A stretch of 64,000 nucleotides of DNA from JAAYDI01 sp052034005. Lineage in GTDB: Bacteria > Planctomycetota > Planctomycetia > Pirellulales > Pirellulaceae. Shown here piece after piece: positions 42,277 to 50,812 of the stretch. Position 1 is the stretch's first letter. Every line of letters starts with the position of its first letter. Position numbers and translations under genes: made by a program. Location of the stretch: positions 1 to 64,000 of the forward strand of contig JBPOJB010000017.1 in assembly GCA_052034005.1 (NCBI GenBank), given 5' to 3'. Under the pieces are notes generated by a model. That model was not told the origin of the DNA and searched no databases. It worked only from the letters and a program-made list of their open reading frames with translations.

Positions 42277-44235
42277 TCATTGGCGTCCTTTCCGGCCCGG
42301 CCGGTAGCCTTTGGTCGGCGCATGGCGGCCTTGTTTGCGTGTGCCCGTCCGTGGGCGTTCCGCTGCGGCGGACGAATGCCGTGTGCGCTGGTTGCGGCCT
42401 GTCGCGTTCGCGTTGCGTGTGCGCCGGTTGCGCGCCTCACGCGGCGGCCGTGCCGGGATCAGGCAGTCGGGGCCGTGGCCGATCAGATCCGCGCGCCCCG
42501 CCTTGAGCAATGCCCCGCGTACCAGGAAGTAGTTCTCCGGCTTGAAGAACTGCAGCAGCGCACGCTGCAGCTTGCGGTCGCGCGGGTGCCGGGCCACGTA
42601 CACGGGCTTCCTGGTGAACGGGTCGATGCCCGTGTGATACATGGCGGTCGCCACATCCATGGGCGCTGGGATGAAGTCCTGCACCTGGTCGGGCTGGTAG
42701 CCGCGCTGCTTGAGGAACACGGCCAGTTCGATCATCTCGTCCAGGCCGCAGCCGGGATGGCCGGCGATGTAGTAGGGCACCAGATACTGTTTCTTGCCGG
42801 CCCGGCGCGACTCGGCGGCGAAGGCCTCGGCGAACCGCTCGAAATCATCGGGGCCGGGCTTGCGCATCAGTCCCAGCACGCCCGGATCCGCATGCTCCGG
42901 AGCCACGCTCAACCGGCCGCCGACGTGGTGCCGCACCAGCTCGCGCAGGTAGGCGGGCGCGCGCCGCGCCAGATCCATCCGCACGCCGCTGGCCACGAGC
43001 ACCTTCCGGACGCCGGCCACCTGCCGCGCTTCGCGCATGAGCTGGATGAGCGGGCCGTGGTCGGTGCCCAGCAGGTGGCAGATGGTCGGGTGCAGGCAGG
43101 ATGGGCGCCGGCAGGCCGTCTCGGCATCGGGCCGCGTACAGCGCATCGCATACATGTTCGCGGTCGGACCGCCGATGTCGCTGACCACGCCCTTGAAGGC
43201 CGGGTCGGCCGCCATGCGTTGCAACTCGGCCCGAACCGACCCCGCGCTCCGCGACTGGACGATCCGTCCTTGATGCGCGGTGATCGAGCAGAACGTACAG
43301 CCGCCGAAACAGCCGCGCAGGATGGTCACCGAATCGCGGATCATCTCGAACGCGGGGATCACCTCCCGATAGCTGGGATGCGGCCGCCGCGTGTAAGGCA
43401 GGTCGTAGATGCGGTCCATCGCCGACTGGTCGATCGGCAGTTGCGGCGGATTGACGACCACCGCCTGCCGGTCGTGGTACTGGACCAATCGCCGCGCGTG
43501 GTAGGGGTTGGTCTCCAGGTGGATCAGCCGCGTCGCTTCGGCAAACGCCCGCCGGTCGTCGCGCACCGCCTCGAACGCGGGGAGTTGCAGGGCGTCGGCC
43601 GGCGGCGACTCGGAGGCGCCCAGCGCGAACGCCACGCCGCGCATATCGCGCAGATCGCGCACCGTCTGGCCCGCCGCCAATCGCCGGGCGATCTCCTCGA
43701 TCGCCTGCTCCCCCATGCCGTACACCAGCAGGTCCGCCTTGCAGTCCAACAGGATGGAGCGGCGGACCTTGTCGCTCCAATAGTCGTAGTGGGCCAGGCG
43801 GCGCAGCGAGGCTTCCACGCCGCCGGCGATCACCGGGACACCCGGGTAGGCCTCGCGCGCCCGCTGGCAGTAGGCCAGCGTGGCGCGGTCGGGGCGCCGC
43901 CCGATCCGCCCGCCCGGCGAATACGCGTCGTCGTTGCGGACCTTCTTGTTGGCCGTGTAGTGGTTGACCATCGAGTCCATGTTCCCCGCACTGATCGCGA
44001 AGAACAGCCGCGGGCGGCCGAACCGCCGCCAGTCGTTGCAGGAGCGCCAGTCGGGCTGGCTGAGGATCGCCACGCGGAGGCCGGCGGACTCCAGGACGCG
44101 GCCCAGCACGGCCATGGCGAAGCTGGGGTGATCGACGTACGCGTCGCCCGTGACGAACAACACATCCACTTCGTCCCAGCCGCGGGCGCGGCACTCCTGG
44201 ACCGTCATGGGCAGCGGCAACACGGGTTCGGACAT
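42277..44235 (-). CDS. YgiQ-family radical SAM protein
   Basis: A 652-residue protein. An N-terminal YgiQ domain (EVDVLFVTGDAYVDHPSF, NMDSMVNHYTANKKVRNDDAYSPGG) precedes a radical SAM core with the cluster motif CFGGCTFC (CxxxCxxC). A further cysteine-rich segment, CTRPDAETACRRPSCLHPTICHLL, may bind a second cluster. The C-terminal 60 residues are Arg/Asn-rich and probably disordered. The family's reaction is unknown. The ATG at 44235 is chosen; another at 44256 overlaps the methyltransferase stop and cannot be excluded. It follows the RlmI-like gene by 8 bp. Confidence 0.92.
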   Translation of the reverse strand: MSEPVLPLPMTVQECRARGWDEVDVLFVTGDAYVDHPSFAMAVLGRVLESAGLRVAILSQPDWRSCNDWRRFGRPRLFFAISAGNMDSMVNHYTANKKVRNDDAYSPGGRIGRRPDRATLAYCQRAREAYPGVPVIAGGVEASLRRLAHYDYWSDKVRRSILLDCKADLLVYGMGEQAIEEIARRLAAGQTVRDLRDMRGVAFALGASESPPADALQLPAFEAVRDDRRAFAEATRLIHLETNPYHARRLVQYHDRQAVVVNPPQLPIDQSAMDRIYDLPYTRRPHPSYREVIPAFEMIRDSVTILRGCFGGCTFCSITAHQGRIVQSRSAGSVRAELQRMAADPAFKGVVSDIGGPTANMYAMRCTRPDAETACRRPSCLHPTICHLLGTDHGPLIQLMREARQVAGVRKVLVASGVRMDLARRAPAYLRELVRHHVGGRLSVAPEHADPGVLGLMRKPGPDDFERFAEAFAAESRRAGKKQYLVPYYIAGHPGCGLDEMIELAVFLKQRGYQPDQVQDFIPAPMDVATAMYHTGIDPFTRKPVYVARHPRDRKLQRALLQFFKPENYFLVRGALLKAGRADLIGHGPDCLIPARPPREARNRRTRNANATGRNQRTRHSSAAAERPRTGTRKQGRHAPTKGYRPGRKGRQ

Positions 44236-44243
44236 CGGCGGCT

Positions 44244-45575
44244 CTACCACAAGCATGCCCACACGGCGTTCAGGTATTCGGTTTCCGGGCAGTGGGCCGC
44301 GACCGGGTGATCGGCGGCGGCGCCGGTCCGGGCCAGCACCTGCAGCGTCCGCGGCGCGCCGCGCCCCAGTTCGCCGCCTCCCCCCACGGCGCGCGGCGCC
44401 GCCTGCCGGGATGCGGCATAGATCAGCCGGAGGAATTCTTCGGAGGACAGGCGTCCCGAGCAAGTGCAGGAGAGCAGCACGCCGCCAGGCCGCACCAACT
44501 GCATGGCCAGGCGGTTCAAGTCGAAGTACTTGCGCGACCCCTCGTCGAACTCCTGGCGCGACCGGATCAGGTTCGGCGGGTCCAGGACCACGACGTCGAA
44601 CTGGCGGCGACTGCGCAGCATGTCGCGCATGAACGGGAACACGTCCGCTTGCACGAACTTGACCCGGACCTGGTTCAGCGCGGCGTTGTCGCGCGCCAGC
44701 TGCACGGGCCGCTCCTCCAACTCCACGCCGATCACGTCGGCGGCCTTGCCCAGCCGCTTGGCCTGGATCGCGAAACCGCCCGTGTAGCAGCACAGATCCA
44801 GCACCGCACGGCCCTCGCAGTACCCGGCCAGCCGCCGGCGGTTGTCGCGCTGGTCGCCGCAGTAGCCCGTCGAGTGGCCCTGCGCGAAATGGACGCGGAA
44901 CCGCGTCCCGTACTCCTGCACCACCGCGCTGGGCGGCAGGTTGGCCGACCCCCGCGGCTCGGCCGTGAACCCTTCCTGGGACAGCACGTGCGGGCCGAGC
45001 TGGATCAGGGTGTGCTGGGTGCCGCACAACGGCTGCAGGCGCGCCAGGATCTCGCCACAACGCTGGTACATCCCCAGGCTGAACACCTCGGCGCGGAGTG
45101 TATCATCCAGCCGGTCGATGACCAGGCCCGGGAAACCGTCCGCCTCGGCGTGCAGCACGCGATAGGCGTTCGTGACGTCGTCCAGGCGCAGAACGACTCG
45201 CCGCAACCGCACGGCCTGCGCGAGCTGCGAGTCCCAGAACGCGCTGTCCGGAAGCGCATCGCCCGTGCGCACCAGCCGCACCGCGATCTGCGACCGCGGA
45301 TTGTAGAGCCCATATCCGACCAGCTCGGCCGGCGCCCCCTCCGGCTCGCTGTAGACCGCGACCAGGTCACCCGGCCGCGCCCGGTCGTCCACGCGCCACA
45401 CCCGCTTGCGATGCACCAGCGGATGGCGCGTCGGTGCGCGCAGGAACACCGCCGCGATCGGCGCGGCCGGATCGGGAACCAGGGGGCGCGGCGCCAGCCG
45501 CGACCCGGGCGGGTCGGGAGGGCGCGCGGCACCACCGGTCGGCGCCCGCCGCGGATGTCGTCGTGCAGAGCCCAT
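44244..45575 (-). CDS. RlmI-like 23S rRNA (cytosine-C5) methyltransferase
   Basis: A 443-residue cytoplasmic class I SAM methyltransferase. N-terminal PUA domain (HPLVHRKRVWRVDDRARPGD, LVGYGLYNPRSQIAVRLV), central EEHD-type domain, and Rossmann core with VLDLCCYTGGFAIQAKRLG, VVVLDPPNL and the catalytic-loop cysteine LLSCTCSG. The RlmI/YccW group methylates m5C1962 of 23S rRNA; exact target here is unproven. A second, distinct homologue lies at 57960. The N-terminal 45 residues are Arg/Pro-rich, and an alternative internal start is possible. Confidence 0.9.
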   Translation of the reverse strand: MGSARRHPRRAPTGGAARPPDPPGSRLAPRPLVPDPAAPIAAVFLRAPTRHPLVHRKRVWRVDDRARPGDLVAVYSEPEGAPAELVGYGLYNPRSQIAVRLVRTGDALPDSAFWDSQLAQAVRLRRVVLRLDDVTNAYRVLHAEADGFPGLVIDRLDDTLRAEVFSLGMYQRCGEILARLQPLCGTQHTLIQLGPHVLSQEGFTAEPRGSANLPPSAVVQEYGTRFRVHFAQGHSTGYCGDQRDNRRRLAGYCEGRAVLDLCCYTGGFAIQAKRLGKAADVIGVELEERPVQLARDNAALNQVRVKFVQADVFPFMRDMLRSRRQFDVVVLDPPNLIRSRQEFDEGSRKYFDLNRLAMQLVRPGGVLLSCTCSGRLSSEEFLRLIYAASRQAAPRAVGGGGELGRGAPRTLQVLARTGAAADHPVAAHCPETEYLNAVWACLW

Positions 45576-45651
45576 GCGCAGGACCGTCCGGAATGCAGGG
45601 CGAGGCGAGGCGTGATCCACGCCATGATAGGCCGCCCGGCGCGATTCGTCA

Positions 45652-46455
45652 TCACCCCACGGGCCAGGGTCGGTCGCGGCGCCAGATGAGCTGCGAGATG
45701 GCGCCGTCATAGAGCCGTTCCAGGAGGGAGCCGTCGAGCAGCGTGCGGGTCGGCCCCATCCCGGCGATGCGGCCCTGGTCGAGCACCAGCACGCGCGCAA
45801 AAGCGGGCATGATCTCCTCGACGTGGTGTGTCACGAGCACCATGGCCAGGCGGGCGCTGGATTCGGCCAGTTGTTGGAGAGTGGCGAGGAACGACTCGCG
45901 GGATGCGGGGTCCAGCCCCGCGCAGGGCTCGTCCAGGATCATCAGCATGGGGCGGGCCATGTTGGCGCGGGCCAGGAGCACCTTCTGGCGCTCGCCCTGC
46001 GAGAGCACCTGGAACGCAGCTCGGGCCAGGTGGTCGATCCCCAGCCGCCGCATCTGCGAGAGCGCATCGCGGTAGTCGGCGTCGGTCGGCTGCTGGCCGG
46101 TGAGCCGTTTGAGGCCGATCCCCGCGAACCGGCCAGAGACGACCGTATCGACGGCCGGCTCATCATGCGGAATCTGCGCCTCGAGCGTGGAGGTGACCCA
46201 GCCGATACTGCGTCGCAGTTCGCGCAAATCGGTCAGGGCCTGCCCGCCGCGAAGGACGCGTCCTCCGGCGTTGGGCCACAGGTACCCGCACGCGATCCGC
46301 AACAGGGTCGTCTTGCCGGCCCCGTTGCGCCCCAGCAGGGCCCAATGCTCGCCCGCCCGGACGCGCCAGCTCACCCGGTCGAGGATCCGCTTCCCGCCGA
46401 GCTCGTAACTGACGTCGGACAATTCGATCAAGTCGGTTGGAGACACTGGAGGCAT
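45652..46455 (-). CDS. ABC-type ATP-binding protein
   Basis: A 267-residue ABC ATPase with Walker A GRNGAGKTT, signature LSQGERQKVLLARA, Walker B MLMILDEPCAGLDP and H-loop VTHHVEEI. The single-domain form and sequence flavour (SGRFAGIGL, TLEAQIP) fit the YlmA/ModF-like branch rather than a transporter component. No permease is adjacent. The start at 46455 lies 8 bases after the MetS-like gene stop, so it may be read through from the NSS operon. A GTG at 46494 would overlap that gene and is less likely. Confidence 0.85.
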   Translation of the reverse strand: MPPVSPTDLIELSDVSYELGGKRILDRVSWRVRAGEHWALLGRNGAGKTTLLRIACGYLWPNAGGRVLRGGQALTDLRELRRSIGWVTSTLEAQIPHDEPAVDTVVSGRFAGIGLKRLTGQQPTDADYRDALSQMRRLGIDHLARAAFQVLSQGERQKVLLARANMARPMLMILDEPCAGLDPASRESFLATLQQLAESSARLAMVLVTHHVEEIMPAFARVLVLDQGRIAGMGPTRTLLDGSLLERLYDGAISQLIWRRDRPWPVG

Positions 46456-46463
46456 CGAGCAGG

Positions 46464-46565
46464 CTACTGGCCCGGTCCCTTCATCATGCGCCACAGGCAG
46501 AACAGGCTCAAACCGATCACCAACGACCAGGTGATCGACATGAACAAGATTGCGGACACCGTCAT
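46464..46565 (-). CDS. MetS-like small subunit of the NSS transporter (33 residues)
   Basis: A 33-residue single-span membrane peptide, MTVSAILFMSITWSLVIGL then SLFCLWRMMKGPGQ. Its hydrophobic span of about 22 residues followed by a basic end matches the MetS family of small proteins that pair with bacterial NSS transporters such as the methionine carrier MetP. Its start codon overlaps the NSS stop (ATGA at 46562-46565), giving translational coupling. It is easily missed because of its size. Confidence 0.85.
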   Translation of the reverse strand: MTVSAILFMSITWSLVIGLSLFCLWRMMKGPGQ

Positions 46566-48478
46566 GCGGGCAGGCTCCTCTTCCAACGTCGGCCGGCGGC
46601 TACCAGGATGACCGTCGCCAGAATCACCGCCAGGATCGTGGCGCGCGACAGCCAGACATAAGGCACGTTCTCGCGGGGCACCTCGCGCAGCAGGACCACA
46701 TCGTAGAAGTTCTGGTAGCACCAGCCGACCAGTAGTCCGGCAAGCATCAGCGGAACGACATAGCGGATAATGTAGTAGAACACGCGCGGCACGCGCAGGT
46801 CGGCGTCCCGCTGTATCTCGCTCCACATGTTCCCGCCGCCGAACATCCAGGCGAACAGGATGACCTCCACCAGCGAGAAGACGACCAGGCCGACCGTGCC
46901 CACCCAGAAATCATACTGGTCCAGGTAGCCGGCCTTCAACCACAACACGATCGGCAGTCCCAGCGCGATCATCGCTCCGCCACAGACTAGCGCCGCTTTA
47001 CGCCGACTGATCTCGTACGATTCCTGCAGGAATGCCACCAGTGGCTGGCACAGCGCCACGGACGAGGTCACGCCGGCGATGAACAGGAGCCCGAACCATA
47101 ACGTGCCGAACAGCCGGCCGGCCGGCATCTGCTCGAAGATGATCGGCATCGCCACGAACCCCAAATCGAACGCGCCCTGGCCGGCGATCACCTGCGTGTT
47201 GGTCAAGCCGAAGGTCGCGACGGCGATCGGAATCGCAATGGTCCCGCCCAAGACGATCTCGGCGAATTCATTCGTGGCGGACGTGGTCAAGCCGGTCAGC
47301 ACGCAGTCATCCTGCGTGCGCAGGTAGCTCGCGTAACAGAGGATGGCCCCCGTGCCGATCGAGAGCGTGAAGAAGATCTGGCCGGCCGCCGCCAACCAGA
47401 CGCTGAAATCGGTCAGCCGCCCGAAATTGGGTTCCCAGACGAAGTTCAGGCCGACCCATACCGAATGGTCCGGTTTCGCCGGATCGGGGGTGCCGAGCGT
47501 CAGGACGCGAATGACCAGGATGATCGCGAACAGGAACAGCAGGGGCATCGCCACCAGGGCCAGCTTCTCGATGCCGCCCGAAATGCCCCGCGAAATGACC
47601 CAGGTGTTGATCGCGATGGTCACCAGCCAAAAGCCGATGGCCCAGGACAACGAGTGGAAGTAGGTCCGAGACGCCGGGGCGCTCTTGCCCTGGAAATCCT
47701 TCAAGAACTGGTTCGTGTGCGCGCGTTCCAGCGGCTTCACGATCTGCAGCAACTCCGTCGCGTCGAGCCGCCCGTCGACGTCGACATCGAGCTGATCGAA
47801 CGCCTCTTCGGGGCCCGTCCAGGCGACCCGCAAGAGCCGCATGTCATCGGTCACGTCGTGCCGCTTGAGCGTCCGGTCCGCCTGGATTTCCCGCGCGTCG
47901 AGCTGCCCGTCGCGATTGGCATCGAGTGTCTCGAACGGCGTGGGCCCCGCCCACTCGGCCTCCGATAAGCGGCCGTTCCGGTCCGCGTCGTGCTGGTCGA
48001 GCAGCAGCTGGACGGCACACATCCTCTTGAGCTCGTCCGGCGTCACGCCCTCGATCGACGCCGGGATTTCCCGGCGCGCCTTCTCCAGGTCCTTCTCCAT
48101 GTAGCTGCCGGTGCAGGAAAAGCAGGCGTAGGCCAACGTCCACGATTCGATGTACGTGTAGAACACGGTGAACAGCAGCGGCAGGGCAATGCCCAGCGCC
48201 CCCAGGTACTTGGCGAGCGGCGAGCGCCACAAGTGGGCGAAGATGCCGGGCGCAGACGTGTTCCCAAACTGGCCCCCATAGCGGCCGATCGTCCATTCGG
48301 CCCACATCAGCGGAATGCCGAGAAACAGCAGCGCCACCAGGTACGGGATCAGGAACGCGCCGCCGCCGTACTCCGTGGCAAGCCGCGGGAATCGCAGGAA
48401 GTTGCCCAGTCCGATGGCATTGCCGGCCATCGCCAACACTAATCCCATGCGGCTGGCCCAGCGATCACGTTCAACCAT
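46562..48478 (-). CDS. Sodium:neurotransmitter symporter (NSS) family transporter with three inserted EF-hand loops
   Basis: A 638-residue Na+-coupled amino acid-type transporter. TM1 holds the family signature NAIGLGNFLRFP (20-31). Between the early TM segments ending near 120 and the one starting near 277 is a 150-residue hydrophilic insert. It contains three canonical calcium-binding EF-hand loops: DADRNGRLSEAE (164-175), DANRDGQLDARE (186-197) and DVDVDGRLDATE (231-242). All keep acidic or Asn residues at positions 1, 3 and 5, Gly at 6 and Glu at 12. The remaining membrane segments look intact, so transport is probably retained. GGGGAG precedes the start. A MetS-like subunit follows with ATGA overlap. 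The insert should face outside by family topology. Confidence 0.95.
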   Translation of the reverse strand: MVERDRWASRMGLVLAMAGNAIGLGNFLRFPRLATEYGGGAFLIPYLVALLFLGIPLMWAEWTIGRYGGQFGNTSAPGIFAHLWRSPLAKYLGALGIALPLLFTVFYTYIESWTLAYACFSCTGSYMEKDLEKARREIPASIEGVTPDELKRMCAVQLLLDQHDADRNGRLSEAEWAGPTPFETLDANRDGQLDAREIQADRTLKRHDVTDDMRLLRVAWTGPEEAFDQLDVDVDGRLDATELLQIVKPLERAHTNQFLKDFQGKSAPASRTYFHSLSWAIGFWLVTIAINTWVISRGISGGIEKLALVAMPLLFLFAIILVIRVLTLGTPDPAKPDHSVWVGLNFVWEPNFGRLTDFSVWLAAAGQIFFTLSIGTGAILCYASYLRTQDDCVLTGLTTSATNEFAEIVLGGTIAIPIAVATFGLTNTQVIAGQGAFDLGFVAMPIIFEQMPAGRLFGTLWFGLLFIAGVTSSVALCQPLVAFLQESYEISRRKAALVCGGAMIALGLPIVLWLKAGYLDQYDFWVGTVGLVVFSLVEVILFAWMFGGGNMWSEIQRDADLRVPRVFYYIIRYVVPLMLAGLLVGWCYQNFYDVVLLREVPRENVPYVWLSRATILAVILATVILVAAGRRWKRSLPA

Positions 48479-48579
48479 GGTTCTCCCCAATCTCGACCTC
48501 GGAACGGGACAACTGCCTTGCCCTTCGATAACCGCTGTGCACTCCATCTGCAAGCCCGCCTGCCCGCATTTCCGAGACC

Positions 48580-48598
48580 GGGGGGCGCGCCGGCCCCC
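48580..48598. other. GC-rich hairpin between the glycosyltransferase and NSS genes
   Basis: Six consecutive G/C pairs (GGGGGC with GCCCCC, 48581-48598) close a six-base loop. It lies downstream of the glycosyltransferase stop and upstream of the NSS start on the same strand. No T-tract follows in either direction, so it could be a weak terminator or attenuator rather than a classical rho-independent terminator. Confidence 0.35.
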
Positions 48599-48650
48599 GC
48601 AAGCGCTGCGGCCGGGCCATGCCTCGACGCGTCACCCAGCGCGCCAAACG

Positions 48651-49808
48651 CTAGGCTGCCACGCGGCGCTGTACGCGGTCGCCCGACAAGGAGGCGTACA
48701 GCTCGAGATGCCGCCGCGCCACCAGCCGCCAGTCGAACTTCCGCGCCAGACGCTGGGCCGCCAGGCCCCACGCATGCGCGCGGGCGCGGTCGGCCGCCAT
48801 GAAAGCCAGCGCCTCGGCCAACGCGGCGGGAGACTCCGTCGGCACACCCAGGCCGGTCACACGCGGACGAACCGATTCCTCCAGGACCGGTATCTGCGTG
48901 GCAACCACCGGCACGCCGGCCGCATAGCTTTCGAGCACCAGCAGCGGCGCGCCGGCGGCGACTCGGGCGGGGATCACCGTGCACAGCGCGTTCTGCAGCA
49001 AGTAAATCCGCTCCGGGCCCGCCACGGCGCCCAGCAGGTGCACGCGGTCCTCCCGCGGGTGGACTCGGAGGTCCGGCATGAACGACGGCGGCGACTCGCC
49101 CCCTTGGCCGATCACCACCAGGTGCGCCGGGCAGGACTCCGCCAGTGCGCGATATGCGGCCCACAGCAGGTCCGCACCCGCGTGATGGGTCAGCGGCCCG
49201 AGGAACAGGAAGTACCGGCGCGGCTGGATCAGGGCGTGGAGCCAGCCGGGACGCGGCGCGGCGGTCGCGTGGCGCCGGTAGTCGACCCCTATGGGAATCC
49301 GCACGGTCCGCGCCGGGTCGGCGCCCAGCACATGGCAGCGATGCTGCAGCGACTTGTTGATGGCCACGACCGCAGCTGCCTGGTGGAGCACATGCGCGAT
49401 TCGGAGGGGTACTCGCGGCTTGCGCAACAGCGGGTTCTGTGGCGCGATATCCGAGCCGTAACTGGTCAAGACGACCGGAATACCACGCTCCGCGGACCAC
49501 TGCATCGCCACATGTCCCGCCGGATAGACGTTGTGGCAGTGCAGGACATTGAACGGGTAGGCGCGGTACACGGCCTCAATGTGTCGGCAATGCCAGCCCA
49601 GCAGGAACCGCTTGGAGAGAAACCGCCGGTGGCGCACCACGGGGTAGCCCAACGCACCGTCATCGACACGCGCACCGCGCGGCGCGGACAGCGTCAGGAC
49701 CACGACGTCATGGCCGCAGGCCTGGAACTGCCTGGCCAGCGAATCGACGGCCAGCTCTTGCACGCCGCGCGTCGGCAACGCACTCTCCGTGTACAGGCAG
49801 ATACGCAT
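48651..49808 (-). CDS. GT4-type glycosyltransferase
   Basis: A 385-residue cytoplasmic GT-B fold enzyme. N-terminal Rossmann domain with a glycine-rich acceptor loop (YTESALPTRGVQELAVDSLA), then HCHNVYPAGHVAM and VLTSYGSDIAPQNP. The C-terminal nucleotide-sugar domain has LFLGPLTHHAGADLL and LLVLESYAAGVPVVAT, the retaining GT4 region. It transfers a sugar from a nucleotide donor to a surface glycan or lipid. GGAG lies about 6 bases before the start. No other envelope polysaccharide genes surround it. Confidence 0.88.
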   Translation of the reverse strand: MRICLYTESALPTRGVQELAVDSLARQFQACGHDVVVLTLSAPRGARVDDGALGYPVVRHRRFLSKRFLLGWHCRHIEAVYRAYPFNVLHCHNVYPAGHVAMQWSAERGIPVVLTSYGSDIAPQNPLLRKPRVPLRIAHVLHQAAAVVAINKSLQHRCHVLGADPARTVRIPIGVDYRRHATAAPRPGWLHALIQPRRYFLFLGPLTHHAGADLLWAAYRALAESCPAHLVVIGQGGESPPSFMPDLRVHPREDRVHLLGAVAGPERIYLLQNALCTVIPARVAAGAPLLVLESYAAGVPVVATQIPVLEESVRPRVTGLGVPTESPAALAEALAFMAADRARAHAWGLAAQRLARKFDWRLVARRHLELYASLSGDRVQRRVAA

Positions 49809-49997
49809 GGCTCCATCCCGCAACTCGGCAGCCGGCGCGGCGACCTCCGCCGACTCCGCGACACATCTCCCATCATCGGCCCGGCTGGCCCCGCCGCTTG
49901 AACGATTCGCATGCCCCGCCGCGGATCGCCCGGCCCGGACTGCCGCGCCTCGCACGCGCCGGCGTCAGCCCCGTGCACCTGGCCCGTCGCCGGGCCC

Positions 49998-50783
49998 TCA
50001 ATCGTGGGCGTCCAGCCCGCCGTCGACCACCAGCATCTGGCCCGTGATGCCGTCCGCCTTGCGGCTGGCCAGGAAGGACACCATGTGCCCGATCTCCTCC
50101 GGCTGCAGCCAGCGTTTGATCGGGACCTTGGCGTCGAGGATGGGATTGATCAGCTCGTCGAGCGTCTGCCCGGAAGCCGTCGCGACGGTGCCCCAGATCC
50201 GCTCCATCTCCTCGGTGCGCGTGAAGCCCGGCAGGATGCAGTTGACGGTGATGTTGTCCGTGGCCACCTCCTTGGCCAGCGCGGTCGTGAACGCGTGCAG
50301 CGCCCCCTTGGCGGCCGCGTAGGCCACGAATGCCGGGAACGTGAGCTTGGCGGCCACCGACGAGAAGTTGATCACGCGCCCGAACTTCTGCCGCATCATC
50401 GAGGGCAGCACAGCCTTCGTCATGTTGTAGGTCCCGGTCGTGTTGACGCGGAACAGGTCGTCCCAGAGCTGGTCGTCCGCCTCCACGAAATACGCGGGCA
50501 AGGGCATCAGGCCGGCGTTATTGACCAGCACGTCGATGCGGCCGAAATCGGCCAGCACCCGCTCCACGAACTGCTTGACCCCGGATCGTTCGGTGATGTC
50601 CAGCGGCATGGCGACCGCCCGGCCGCCGGCCGCCTCGATCGTCTGCTGTGTGATCCGCAAGTTGGCTTCGTTGCGCGACGCGGCGATGACCGCCGCACCC
50701 TCGCGCGCCAGCACGGTGGCGACGGCCCGCCCGATACCCTTGCCGGCTCCGGTTACAACACACACCTGGTTCGCGTTGATCAT
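49998..50783 (-). CDS. Short-chain dehydrogenase/reductase
   Basis: A 261-residue classical SDR: NAD(P) motif TGAGKGIG (11-18), NNAG (88-91), Ser141/Ser142, and catalytic Tyr155 and Lys159 (YAAAK). AGGAG precedes the start. It lies 29 bp after the HEAT protein at 50813 and may be the last gene of that operon. Likely oxidises or reduces a sugar or keto acid; substrate not readable. Confidence 0.92.
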   Translation of the reverse strand: MINANQVCVVTGAGKGIGRAVATVLAREGAAVIAASRNEANLRITQQTIEAAGGRAVAMPLDITERSGVKQFVERVLADFGRIDVLVNNAGLMPLPAYFVEADDQLWDDLFRVNTTGTYNMTKAVLPSMMRQKFGRVINFSSVAAKLTFPAFVAYAAAKGALHAFTTALAKEVATDNITVNCILPGFTRTEEMERIWGTVATASGQTLDELINPILDAKVPIKRWLQPEEIGHMVSFLASRKADGITGQMLVVDGGLDAHD

Positions 50784-50812
50784 GGATCTCTCCTGAGATG
50801 GACTGTGCGCGG

